Positions 1 through 6,122 of a stretch of 6,423 bases of DNA are shown piece after piece. The notes beneath the pieces are model-generated. The model ran no database searches, was not told the DNA's origin, and saw only the letters and a program-made list of their open reading frames with translations. Both the position numbers and the translations under genes were made by a program. The stretch is taken from positions 1-6,423 of the forward strand of contig JAICSG010000243.1 in NCBI GenBank assembly GCA_025937035.1, given 5' to 3'. How positions within the stretch are numbered: the first letter of the stretch is position 1; every line of letters begins with the position of its first letter. The DNA comes from Thermoanaerobaculia bacterium. Lineage in GTDB: Bacteria > Acidobacteriota > Thermoanaerobaculia > Multivoradales > UBA5704.

Positions 1-2523
1 CCCTTCGAGATGGCGGGCCATGAGATCGATCATCCCCAGGAACTGGGTGAAGACCACCACCTTGTGGCCGCTCTCCAGGCACTCCGCCAGGATCTCCTGG
101 TAGAGGTCCCACTTGCCCGAGGCGAGCTCCTCCGCGCGGTCGAGATCGCCGAGGGCCAGCGCGGGATGATCGCAGATCTTCTTGAGCAGGCTGAGCAGGG
201 CGAAGACGTGGATGTAGGGGAGATGGCCGTCCGCCGCGGCCTCGATCTGGGCGGCCAGCTCGGCCCCCCGGCCGTCCACGGCGTCGCGATAGAGCCGGAC
301 CTGATCGTCCGAGAGGGCGCAGGTGCGGACGTCCTCGATCTTCTCGGGCAGCTCGTCGAGCACCGTGGACTTGAGCCGCCGGAGCACGAAGGGGGAGATC
401 ACCCGCCGGAGCTCCACCAGGCGGTCCTCCCCACGATTGCCTTCCATGGGCCGGCCATAGCGCTGCTCGAAGCCGGCGTCCGAGCCGAGATAGCCCGGCA
501 GCACCAGATCGAAGAGCGCCTTCAGCTCGCCTAGCGAGTTCTCGATCGGGGTGCCGGTCAGCCCCAGCTTGACGTCCGCCACCAGGTGATCGGCGGCCTG
601 CCAGCTCTGGGTCCCCCGGTTCTTGAGGTTTTGGGCCTCGTCGAAGACGGTAAGAGCGAAGGGGACGGCGCTCAGGGCCTCGGCGTCCCGGCGCAGCACG
701 CCGTAGGAGGTGATCAGCACGTCCCCGGCCTTGAGCTTGCCGGGGAGCCGCCGCTGCTGCCCGTGGTGGACGACCGGCCGTAATCCCGGCGCGTGGCGGT
801 GGATCTGGTTGCGCCAGTGACTGAGCACGCTCGTGGGGCAGGCCACCAGACAGGGCTCCGTGACCTCTCCCCGTTCGAGCAGGGTGACCAGGAGGGCGAG
901 CACCTGGAGGGTCTTGCCCAGGCCCATGTCGTCGCAGAGCAGGCCGCCGAGCCGGTTCTGGACGAGGAACAGGAGCCAGTCGACACCGATCTTCTGATAG
1001 ATCCGCGGCTCGGTGGCGAGCTTGTCCGTCCTCATGAACGGCGCGGTCGGCTTGAGATCGAGAAGACCGCCGAGACGCGCGGCGGCCGCTCCATCGGCGG
1101 CGATATGTACGGGCCGGTCCGCGGCGGCCTGGAGGCGGAGGAGCTCGCTCGCGGGGAGCCGGAAGCGGTCGGCGTCCGCCATCCCCGCGAGGCGGTCGAG
1201 ATCGTGGAAGGCGGGCGAATTGAGATCGATCCATCCGCCCGCGGTTTCGAGATAGGGGAGCCCCTCCTTCTTGGCGCGCAGGATCTCGGCCAATGAGACC
1301 GACTGATTGCCGAAGCCGTACTCCAGGGCCAGCCAGTACCAGCTCCGCTCCAGGGCCGCCTCGAAATCCACGGCGGAGATCTCGATACGGTCGAATTCCT
1401 TGAAGATCCGCAGCTCCCGCAGCGGCTCGTCCAGCACCAGCAGCCCTTCGCCGAGCGCCTCCTGGTGATCCGCCAGGAAGCTCGCCACCTGCCCGCGCTG
1501 GAGCTTCATGCTGACCGGCGCCTTGAATTTGCGCTCCTTCCCCTCGCGCTCCAGCTCGGCCAGCACGCCGAGGTCCTTGATATAGATCAGGTTTCCATAG
1601 CGGAAGCGCTCGAAGTCGCGGTGCTCGAAAAACCTTTCCTCGCCGTTCGCCTGGAGGGCGCGGATGACCGGCCGCACCTCCAGGTCGAGCTCGGTCTCCT
1701 GGGTGACGCGGAAGATCGACATCAGCGGGACGGGCTTGATGGCGAGGTCCGCCTGCTCCGGGTACTCCGCCGCCAGGAGCTGGAGGGCGGCCCGCACGCG
1801 GTCGCGCGGCACGGCGAAGCGGACGACGGGGTCGCCGTCCGGCTGGCGGTAGGTGAAGGTGAACCGGCCGCTCGTCTCGTCGATCGCGGGATGGAAGGTG
1901 CCGCGGCCGTCCCCCTCGAATTCGCGGACGCAGTGATAAGCGAGGCGGTGCCAGAAGCTCTCCTCCCAGGTCTGGCGCTGGGTCTTCATACCGGCCTTGT
2001 GGAAGAGGCGCTCCTGCTCGGTGGCCTGAAAGAGGGCGAGCCGCTCGAGCAGGCCGGCGCGGTCGAAGATCCCCTCCATGTCGGGAGCGGCCTTGCCGGT
2101 CCGTTCCAGGAACCGCACCCGCGCCGGCGAGGCGTCGAGGTATTCCGCCAGCTCATCGCCGTTGGGCGCGGTGACCCGGATCACCGGCGCCGGATCGCGC
2201 GGCACCCGGAGGACCCGCACCTTGGCCGAGGCCTGCGCGTTCCCCTCGAACAGCAGCCGCGCCAGCCGACACCAGACGGCGGCCTCGAACCCCGCCTCCC
2301 AGCTCCGCGCGGCAAAGGCCCGCTCGACCTCGGAGACCACCTTGGAGAGATCCTTGAGGTGGTCGCACGTCTTCTGTTTGGAGGTCTCGCAGGTGCAGGA
2401 CCGCAGCGGCTTGCCGCTCCCCGGCACCACCGCTACATAGATGGCCGTGTGCCGTTCCCCCTGGCGCTCCGGCACCAGGCCGATTCCCGTTCGATGGAAT
2501 TCGAGGTTCGTGAAGGCGGGCAT
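1..2523 (-). CDS. SWIM zinc-finger SNF2-family helicase-like ATPase (3' end outside window)
   Basis: Open minus-strand frame from ATG at 2523 to base 1 with no stop; 841 residues are visible. The protein starts with a SWIM-type zinc finger (CxC at C43/C45, CxH at C53/H55). A roughly 450-residue linker follows that resembles the bacterial SNF2-associated region (for example a WYWLALEYG stretch). Then comes the first RecA-like lobe: motif I DDMGLGKT (531-538), motif II DEAQ (628-631), motif III LTGTPIEN (655-662) and SPFVLRRLK (710-718). The second lobe begins at VVVFTQFLG (about 822-830), and its motifs V and VI lie off the window. Family members are ATP-dependent DNA translocases or remodelers without strand separation; SWIM fingers are DNA or protein contacts. 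The start is supported by a GAGGAG ribosome site 4 nt upstream. The gene follows the phosphatase gene by 64 bp. The substrate cannot be told from sequence. DEAQ rather than DEAH is normal for bacterial members. Family assignment is sure; specific role unknown. Confidence 0.95.
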   Translation of the reverse strand, partial: MPAFTNLEFHRTGIGLVPERQGERHTAIYVAVVPGSGKPLRSCTCETSKQKTCDHLKDLSKVVSEVERAFAARSWEAGFEAAVWCRLARLLFEGNAQASAKVRVLRVPRDPAPVIRVTAPNGDELAEYLDASPARVRFLERTGKAAPDMEGIFDRAGLLERLALFQATEQERLFHKAGMKTQRQTWEESFWHRLAYHCVREFEGDGRGTFHPAIDETSGRFTFTYRQPDGDPVVRFAVPRDRVRAALQLLAAEYPEQADLAIKPVPLMSIFRVTQETELDLEVRPVIRALQANGEERFFEHRDFERFRYGNLIYIKDLGVLAELEREGKERKFKAPVSMKLQRGQVASFLADHQEALGEGLLVLDEPLRELRIFKEFDRIEISAVDFEAALERSWYWLALEYGFGNQSVSLAEILRAKKEGLPYLETAGGWIDLNSPAFHDLDRLAGMADADRFRLPASELLRLQAAADRPVHIAADGAAAARLGGLLDLKPTAPFMRTDKLATEPRIYQKIGVDWLLFLVQNRLGGLLCDDMGLGKTLQVLALLVTLLERGEVTEPCLVACPTSVLSHWRNQIHRHAPGLRPVVHHGQQRRLPGKLKAGDVLITSYGVLRRDAEALSAVPFALTVFDEAQNLKNRGTQSWQAADHLVADVKLGLTGTPIENSLGELKALFDLVLPGYLGSDAGFEQRYGRPMEGNRGEDRLVELRRVISPFVLRRLKSTVLDELPEKIEDVRTCALSDDQVRLYRDAVDGRGAELAAQIEAAADGHLPYIHVFALLSLLKKICDHPALALGDLDRAEELASGKWDLYQEILAECLESGHKVVVFTQFLGMIDLMARHLEG
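2359..2397 (-). other. SWIM zinc-finger motif of the SNF2-family protein
   Basis: This stretch encodes C43-T-C45, a seven-residue spacer, then C53-D-H55, which fits the SWIM pattern CxC-xn-CxH. All four predicted zinc ligands are present, so the finger looks intact. SWIM domains are a common N-terminal addition to bacterial SNF2 proteins and are thought to bind DNA or protein. Confidence 0.85.
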
Positions 2524-2527
2524 ACTT

Positions 2528-2533
2528 CTCCTC
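2528..2533 (-). promoter_or_regulatory. Ribosome binding site of the SNF2-family gene
   Basis: Minus-strand GAGGAG lies 4 nt before the ATG at 2523. It is a strong Shine-Dalgarno match at slightly short spacing and it decides the start, because no other in-frame start nearby has such a site. Confidence 0.75.
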
Positions 2534-2563
2534 AGGAGCTACATCGCGGTGCTAGGAGGTGGG

Positions 2564-2592
2564 ATTGTAGCGGAGGAGAAGCCAGGCTCAGA
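2564..2592 (-). promoter_or_regulatory. Possible weak sigma-70 promoter for the SNF2-family gene
   Basis: The minus strand carries TACAAT (2564-2569), five of six matches to the -10 consensus. The only upstream partner I can find is TTCTGA (three of six matches) about 18 bp away, overlapping the stop codon of the phosphatase gene. The placement, about 40 bp before the ATG, is reasonable. The weak -35 leaves read-through from the upstream genes equally likely. Confidence 0.3.
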
Positions 2593-3469
2593 ACCCCATC
2601 AGCTCCCGCAACGGCTCCGCCAGCCCCCGCGTCGCCGAGAGCGCCCCGCCGACCCAGCCGGTGGTGAGCGGCTGGCCGCCGCGGGTGAGGAGGACTCCCC
2701 CGGCCTCTTCCAGGATCGGCTTCAGGGCGGCCACGTCGTGGAGGGCGACGCGGGCCTCGATCATGGCGTCGCAGCGCCCCTCGGCGACCAGGATGTGCCC
2801 CCACCAGTCACCGAAGCCGCGGGTGCGGAGGGCGCGGGCGACGAGGTCCGAGAAGGCCGGCCAGAGGCCGTGGCGCTGGAAGAGCTTGAGCCCGCCGTGG
2901 GCCACGAAGGCCTTCTCGATCTCGGAGGTCTGATTGGCCCGCAGGCGCCGTTGCCGGCAGGTCTCGATCGTGGTGCCGGTCCCGCCCCAGGCCCCTTCGC
3001 CCCGGGCTGCCCACCAGGTCTCGCCCAGCGTGGCGCTGTCGCCAGAGGCCTGGGAGGCGAAGAGCCCTGAGCCCGGCCCCAGGACGGGAGCGTGGACGGC
3101 CCCGAAGACGAGCTCGCCGCCGAGCTCCAGGCCGATGAGAGTGGCGAAGAAGGGGAGGCCGGCCACGAAGTTCTTGGTGGCGTCGATCGGGTCGATGATC
3201 CAGCGGTCCCTCTCGCTCCCCTCCTGGCCGAATTCCTCGCCGAGGAGCCCGAGCTCAGGGGTGGCCCGGTGGAGCGTCTCGCGGATCGCCTCCTCGGAGC
3301 CGCGGTCGGCCACGGTGACCGGGGAGGCGTCCTTCTTCAGCTCCACCCGCAAGGCCGCCGAGCGGAAGTGCTCCCGGTGGATCTCCCCGGCCCGGCGGCA
3401 GGCGGCGAGGGCGGCTTCGAGGTAGCGCCGGGTGTCCGGGGAGATTGGAGAGATCGGCTCGTCGGTCAT
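2588..3469 (-). CDS. hisN: Inositol-monophosphatase-family phosphatase, probably HisN-type histidinol-phosphatase
   Basis: A 293-residue cytoplasmic protein of normal family length with no signal peptide. Members are Mg2+-dependent phosphomonoesterases; the HisN branch removes phosphate from L-histidinol phosphate, the penultimate step of histidine synthesis. Visible landmarks are KKDASPVTVADR (45-56), the metal-ligand GEE (E78), WIIDPIDAT (90-98; D93, I95 carbonyl and D96 as metal ligands), WWAARGEGAW (152-161), GFGDWWGHILVAEG (218-231) and HDVAAL (244-249; D245 as metal ligand) followed by EEAGG. The WWAARGEGA and FGDWWGH blocks and the KNFVAGLP context favour HisN over inositol or CysQ-type phosphatases. 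Oddities are Ala97 where the family nearly always has Gly (DPIDGT) and His244 where Trp or Tyr is usual. No other histidine genes are nearby, so the symbol is tentative while the family is firm. The gene begins 12 bp after the stop of the VIT/VWA gene, suggesting co-transcription. Confidence 0.93.
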   Translation of the reverse strand: MTDEPISPISPDTRRYLEAALAACRRAGEIHREHFRSAALRVELKKDASPVTVADRGSEEAIRETLHRATPELGLLGEEFGQEGSERDRWIIDPIDATKNFVAGLPFFATLIGLELGGELVFGAVHAPVLGPGSGLFASQASGDSATLGETWWAARGEGAWGGTGTTIETCRQRRLRANQTSEIEKAFVAHGGLKLFQRHGLWPAFSDLVARALRTRGFGDWWGHILVAEGRCDAMIEARVALHDVAALKPILEEAGGVLLTRGGQPLTTGWVGGALSATRGLAEPLRELMGF

Positions 3470-3481
3470 CGCATCAGGATC

Positions 3482-5851
3482 TTATCCTTTCGGAAGGCCG
3501 AAGCGGCCCCAGTACGTCCAAGCTTCCGCGATCACGTCCTTTGGCGGCTGGGAGCACCCCTTGCCGTGGAGCGCCAGGGCCAGGAAGCCGCGCAGCAGGC
3601 CGGCGTCCGCCGCCTTCTGAAGTGCCTCCTTCAGGGACGGCTCGGCGGCCAGGGCGCGGTCCAGCGTGATCCCCGTCCATCCCGCCCGCTGGATCTCGGC
3701 GCAGAGGGCCTTCGCCTCCGCATCGGGAATCGTGAACGGCAGATCCCCGAAGCTTTCGAAGTCGTAATAGACCGGAGCTGAGCCCTGGGCCGCCATGTCC
3801 GTAGGGACCATGCCGTCCACGGCCCACACCGCCTGCTGGCCGCTCTCGTTGCCTCCCGCGTTGACGCGATCCGTGAGGACCCCCGGCGTGGTCTGAAGCA
3901 CCGCCCAGGGATCGCGCGTAGTAGGAATCTTTTCGAGCTCGGTCTGAGAGACGGTCGCTCCCGCGCTGATCCGCCGTTCGTCGAGCAGGGGGGACTCGGC
4001 GGTCACGGTGATCTCGTCAAGGACCTGATTCTGGCGCGGCGGATTGACCGGCACGATCCGGGTCACCGGCCGGGCGCCGGCGGGCGCGGTGCGCTGGTCG
4101 TCCACCGCCACCAGGCTGGTGTAGTCGGTGATCAGGTGATGGCGCAGCCCGAGATCGACCACGGCCCGGCGCACCTCCCAGGGGCCGGCCCCCTCGCGGA
4201 GGCTGTCCATCAGGCCCTGGATCTTCCGCCGCGCCCAGAGCTTGTCGATGCCGGCCCCCTTCAGCTTGGCGGCCGTGGGAAAGGAATCGTTCCAGGCCGA
4301 GCCGCCCCGGCTTCCGGAGACGCTCACCGGGCCGCCGCCGTTGCTGGAGCGCGCGGTGAGCACCAGGGGCTCGCCGAGGTAGAGGTCTGGAATCCGGGCG
4401 GGCCAGGCCTCGACCGACGGATCGCCCCATTGGACCTCGATCCGCTGGAGCATGGGCGCGTCGATTTGCGCGAACAGGGCCGACATCGCCGACGTCACGT
4501 GACCGCCGTCGGGGATCTGGGTGAACGATCCGCCGCCGAGCGCGGCCAACTGGCGCAGCAGCGCGGCGTTGGGCGCCGTGCCGATCGCCACCGGAAAGAG
4601 CCGCCGGCCGCTCAGGTGGGAGGAGAGGAAATTGACAACCCCTCCCTGATCGTCGAGCTGGCCGTCGGTCGCGAAGATCACCTGGGGCACCAGACCGCCC
4701 GGAGGTGGATTCCGGAAGGCGATCCGAAGCGCCGGGAGCAGATTCGTGCCGCCGTCCGCCTGGAGGCCGGAGATGAAGCGGCGGGCTTTCTCGACGGCGT
4801 CTCGGCTCGCCGGGACGCTCGTGGGAAACGCCGAGCTGGCGTCGGAGCTGAAGCGGATGACGTTGAGCCAGTCCGTGGGCTGGAGCTTGTCGAGGGCGAG
4901 AAGGAGCGCCTGGCGGGCCTGCTCGATCGACGTACCCGACATCGAGCCGGAGGTATCGATGATCAGCGTGGTCTCCCGCGGCAGGCGTGAGGCCGCCGCC
5001 TCGGGCGCGTCCGGGGGCATCACCATCAGGAGGTCGTAGCGCTCGCCGCCCACCTCTTCCGAATAGAAGACCGCGCGCGGCTCGCGGCCCACGGCGGGCG
5101 CCCACTCCAGGACGAGATCGGAATCGGCCGGCGCCACCCCTTCCTTCAGGTCGACCGCGTAGCGAAAATCCTTTCCTTTCGCCACGGTGACCGCATGGCT
5201 CGGGCTCTCGACTTTCGCGAGCGGGAAGCCCGGATCGAGATCCGCGTGGAAGGCGAACGGATTGATCGGCGGCGCTCCCCGCCGGCGCACCGGCGGCGAC
5301 GGCAGATCGCCGCCTTTCTCCCCGGGCGCGACCACCATGGGGAACCGCAGCCGGAAGCGGTCGCGGTCCCACTGCACGACCTGCTGGAGCTCGATCGCGA
5401 TCTCCACCGTCTCCCCGGGGCCGATGTTGGCCACCGCGGTGGTGAAGACGTCCGGCCGCTGCTGCTCGATCAGGCTGGCCTTCACCCCTTGCTGCTTGGC
5501 CGTTTCGTAGGTCTGCCGCGCCTCTTCCTTCTCCTGGATGATCCCCTGCATCGTGCGGTCCCCGACCTTCATCCGCAAGGTGTCGACCGCGCCGTCCGCG
5601 GGCAATGGAAAGTAATAGATCCCTTCGAGCCATTCTTGCGAGGGGTTCGTGAAGATCTGGGTGACCCGCGTCCGCGCGATGATCCCCGTCACCTTCACCT
5701 CGACCGTGGCGCCGAGGACGGGCGCCGGCACGAGATTGCCGTCCTTGCCCGCCAGGAACAACCCCTGGCCGCGGTCCGATCCCCACGCCAGGCCACCACC
5801 CATCAGCATCAACAGACAAAGCGCCGCCATTCGAACGAGATTCGATCGCAT
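3482..5851 (-). CDS. Secreted VIT-VWA domain protein with a C-terminal TonB plug-like segment
   Basis: A 789-residue exported protein. The start is set at ATG 5851 because GGGAGG lies 8 nt upstream and the residues from there form a clean signal peptide (basic MRSNLVR, hydrophobic ALCLLMLMGGGLA, probable cleavage after AWG24). Domains in order: VIT (about 37-165), a Pro-rich linker (about 185-200), and VWA (about 291-465) with a complete MIDAS (D299-T-S301-G-S303, T369, D396) for divalent-metal-dependent ligand binding. Next is the LWARRKI...LRHHLITDYTSL block (538-580) that normally closes VIT-VWA proteins. Beyond it, residues 612-701 resemble a TonB-dependent receptor plug, followed by an 88-residue tail I do not recognise. 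The only cysteines of the mature protein, C717 and C766, are in that tail. There is no beta-barrel, sortase signal, lipobox or C-terminal membrane segment. VIT-VWA proteins are typically surface or secreted adhesion or scaffold proteins; the ligand here is unknown. It is probably first in an operon with the phosphatase gene. Confidence 0.95.
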   Translation of the reverse strand: MRSNLVRMAALCLLMLMGGGLAWGSDRGQGLFLAGKDGNLVPAPVLGATVEVKVTGIIARTRVTQIFTNPSQEWLEGIYYFPLPADGAVDTLRMKVGDRTMQGIIQEKEEARQTYETAKQQGVKASLIEQQRPDVFTTAVANIGPGETVEIAIELQQVVQWDRDRFRLRFPMVVAPGEKGGDLPSPPVRRRGAPPINPFAFHADLDPGFPLAKVESPSHAVTVAKGKDFRYAVDLKEGVAPADSDLVLEWAPAVGREPRAVFYSEEVGGERYDLLMVMPPDAPEAAASRLPRETTLIIDTSGSMSGTSIEQARQALLLALDKLQPTDWLNVIRFSSDASSAFPTSVPASRDAVEKARRFISGLQADGGTNLLPALRIAFRNPPPGGLVPQVIFATDGQLDDQGGVVNFLSSHLSGRRLFPVAIGTAPNAALLRQLAALGGGSFTQIPDGGHVTSAMSALFAQIDAPMLQRIEVQWGDPSVEAWPARIPDLYLGEPLVLTARSSNGGGPVSVSGSRGGSAWNDSFPTAAKLKGAGIDKLWARRKIQGLMDSLREGAGPWEVRRAVVDLGLRHHLITDYTSLVAVDDQRTAPAGARPVTRIVPVNPPRQNQVLDEITVTAESPLLDERRISAGATVSQTELEKIPTTRDPWAVLQTTPGVLTDRVNAGGNESGQQAVWAVDGMVPTDMAAQGSAPVYYDFESFGDLPFTIPDAEAKALCAEIQRAGWTGITLDRALAAEPSLKEALQKAADAGLLRGFLALALHGKGCSQPPKDVIAEAWTYWGRFGLPKG
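3485..3490 (-). promoter_or_regulatory. Likely ribosome binding site of the phosphatase gene, inside the upstream gene end
   Basis: Minus-strand AAAGGA forms the last sense codons of the VIT/VWA gene and is the only Shine-Dalgarno-like sequence before the ATG at 3469. The spacing of 15 nt is long. A short GGAT-AAG-ATCC hairpin spanning the upstream stop codon could shorten it or mask the site. Translation may therefore depend on ribosomes ending the upstream gene (inference). Confidence 0.35.
3749..4018 (-). other. TonB-dependent receptor plug-like segment inside the VIT-VWA protein
   Basis: Encodes residues 612-701. It opens with a TonB-box-like DEITVTA and continues with blocks that I recognise from large acidobacterial TonB-dependent receptors: IPTTRDPWAVLQTTPGVL (642-659), VNAGGNESGQQ (663-673), AVDGMVPTDMA (677-687) and YYDFESF (695-701). 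In the receptors the similar block is followed by the rest of the plug and a barrel of several hundred residues. Here it stops after FGDL and runs into an unrelated tail. The similarity is judged by eye from family knowledge. Confidence 0.7.
4457..4981 (-). other. VWA domain with intact MIDAS metal site
   Basis: Encodes residues 291-465 of the VIT-VWA protein. The MIDAS is complete: DTSGS at 299-303, the distal threonine T369 in DGGTN, and D396 in FATDGQ. Intact metal ligands argue for a functional ligand-binding domain rather than a decayed one. Confidence 0.9.
5357..5743 (-). other. VIT (vault / inter-alpha-trypsin) domain
   Basis: Encodes about residues 37-165 of the mature protein. Typical VIT wording is visible: TQIFTNPSQEWLEGIYYFPLP (shown in the genome as residues 64-84), then the charged IIQEKEEARQTYETAKQ helix and the later IGPGETVEI. 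VIT domains usually sit directly before VWA, as here. Confidence 0.88.
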
Positions 5852-5859
5852 TTTCCAAA

Positions 5860-5865
5860 CCTCCC
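5860..5865 (-). promoter_or_regulatory. Ribosome binding site of the VIT-VWA gene
   Basis: Minus-strand GGGAGG lies 8 nt before ATG 5851. It rules out the upstream in-frame ATG at 5938, which would put 29 non-signal-like residues before the signal peptide and would lie inside the predicted promoter. Confidence 0.8.
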
Positions 5866-5872
5866 AGAGCTT

Positions 5873-5889
5873 GGACCGTCCTCCCGGGA
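5873..5889. repeat. 17-bp direct repeat, copy 1 (5' leader of the VIT-VWA gene)
   Basis: GGACCGTCCTCCCGGGA on the plus strand, identical to the copy at 6094-6110. The unit joins two small palindromes, GGACcGTCC and TCCCGGGA. This copy ends 22 bp before the VIT-VWA start codon and so would lie in that gene's untranslated leader. Confidence 0.85.
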
Positions 5890-5922
5890 AGACGGGCCCG
5901 TGTTGCGCTGCCGTGATAGAGC

Positions 5923-5937
5923 GCAAGGGGGATGCCA
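5923..5937 (-). promoter_or_regulatory. Candidate sigma-54 (-24/-12) promoter for the VIT-VWA gene
   Basis: The minus strand reads TTGGCATCCCCCTTGCG. TGGCA and TTGC are both present with the exact 15-base frame of the sigma-54 consensus TGGCAYR-N4-TTGC, with the invariant GG and GC ten bases apart. The mismatches are C at the R position and G after TTGC. The start of transcription would fall near 5911, giving a leader of about 60 nt. No convincing sigma-70 promoter with good spacing was found in the same stretch. Confidence 0.5.
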
Positions 5938-5950
5938 ACGCGGATCTGGA

Positions 5951-5999
5951 GCGTGGAAATCCTTTAGGAATCAGGATTTCGGTCTCCGGGTGTCCACGC
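5951..5999. repeat. Nested inverted repeat upstream of the VIT-VWA promoter
   Basis: The inner arms GAAATCCT (5956-5963) and AGGATTTC (5973-5980) are perfect 8-bp inverted repeats around a 9-nt spacer. The outer arms GCGTGG (5951-5956) and CCACGC (5994-5999) are also perfectly complementary. A further direct GAAATCC lies at 6011-6017. With no T-run following, this looks more like an operator or activator site than a terminator. Confidence 0.5.
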
Positions 6000-6093
6000 G
6001 AAGATCATTCGAAATCCAAGGGAATGAACTTTCCTCCATTCAACCGTTTGGTGGCCCGGGATCCAGCAAGCGATTCGTCCCATGGCCAGGACA

Positions 6094-6110
6094 GGACCGT
6101 CCTCCCGGGA
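6094..6110. repeat. 17-bp direct repeat, copy 2 (nucleotidyltransferase promoter)
   Basis: Identical to the copy at 5873-5889. Its first six bases occupy the expected -35 position (17 bp before TATAAT) and the rest fills most of the promoter spacer. A protein bound here would therefore sit directly on the plus-strand promoter. Confidence 0.85.
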
Positions 6111-6122
6111 GCGCGCTATAAT
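6094..6122 (+). promoter_or_regulatory. Promoter of the nucleotidyltransferase gene with perfect -10 box
   Basis: TATAAT at 6117-6122 matches the -10 consensus in all six positions, a notable event in such GC-rich DNA. The -35 area is poor: AGGACC at 6093 (three of six, 18-bp spacer) or GGACCG at 6094. The T of position -7 at 6122 places +1 on base 6129, the A of the start codon, so the transcript would be leaderless. The lack of a Shine-Dalgarno at normal distance agrees. Confidence 0.65.

Noticed and set aside
1465..2667. A 400-codon open frame on the plus strand
   Set aside because: It lies opposite the SNF2-family gene, whose minus-strand frame carries the SWIM finger and SNF2-associated sequence. 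The plus-strand translation has no recognisable motif and GC-rich DNA often leaves long antisense frames open.
3714..3986. Frameshift or assembly join as cause of the plug-like fusion
   Set aside because: The frame is continuous with ordinary codon usage on both sides and the stop at 3482 is 12 bp from the next gene. I see no sign of a join, although read coverage would be the real test.
4017..5858. A 613-codon minus-strand frame overlapping the VIT-VWA gene
   Set aside because: It is a different frame of the same strand with Arg/Gly/Pro-rich low-complexity translation, whereas the other frame shows a signal peptide, VIT and VWA motifs.
5852..5938. Upstream in-frame ATG at 5938 as start of the VIT-VWA protein
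   Set aside because: It would bury the signal peptide behind 29 residues, lacks a ribosome site and overlaps the sigma-54-type promoter. ATG 5851 has GGGAGG at 8 nt.
5951..5999. Inverted repeat as a transcription terminator
   Set aside because: No T-run follows on either strand and both flanking genes point away from it, so no transcript would need to end there.
5873..6110. 17-bp repeats as target-site duplications of a small inserted element
   Set aside because: The inner ends just inside the repeats show no terminal inverted repeats, the length is unusual for a duplication, and each copy sits at a sensible regulatory position.
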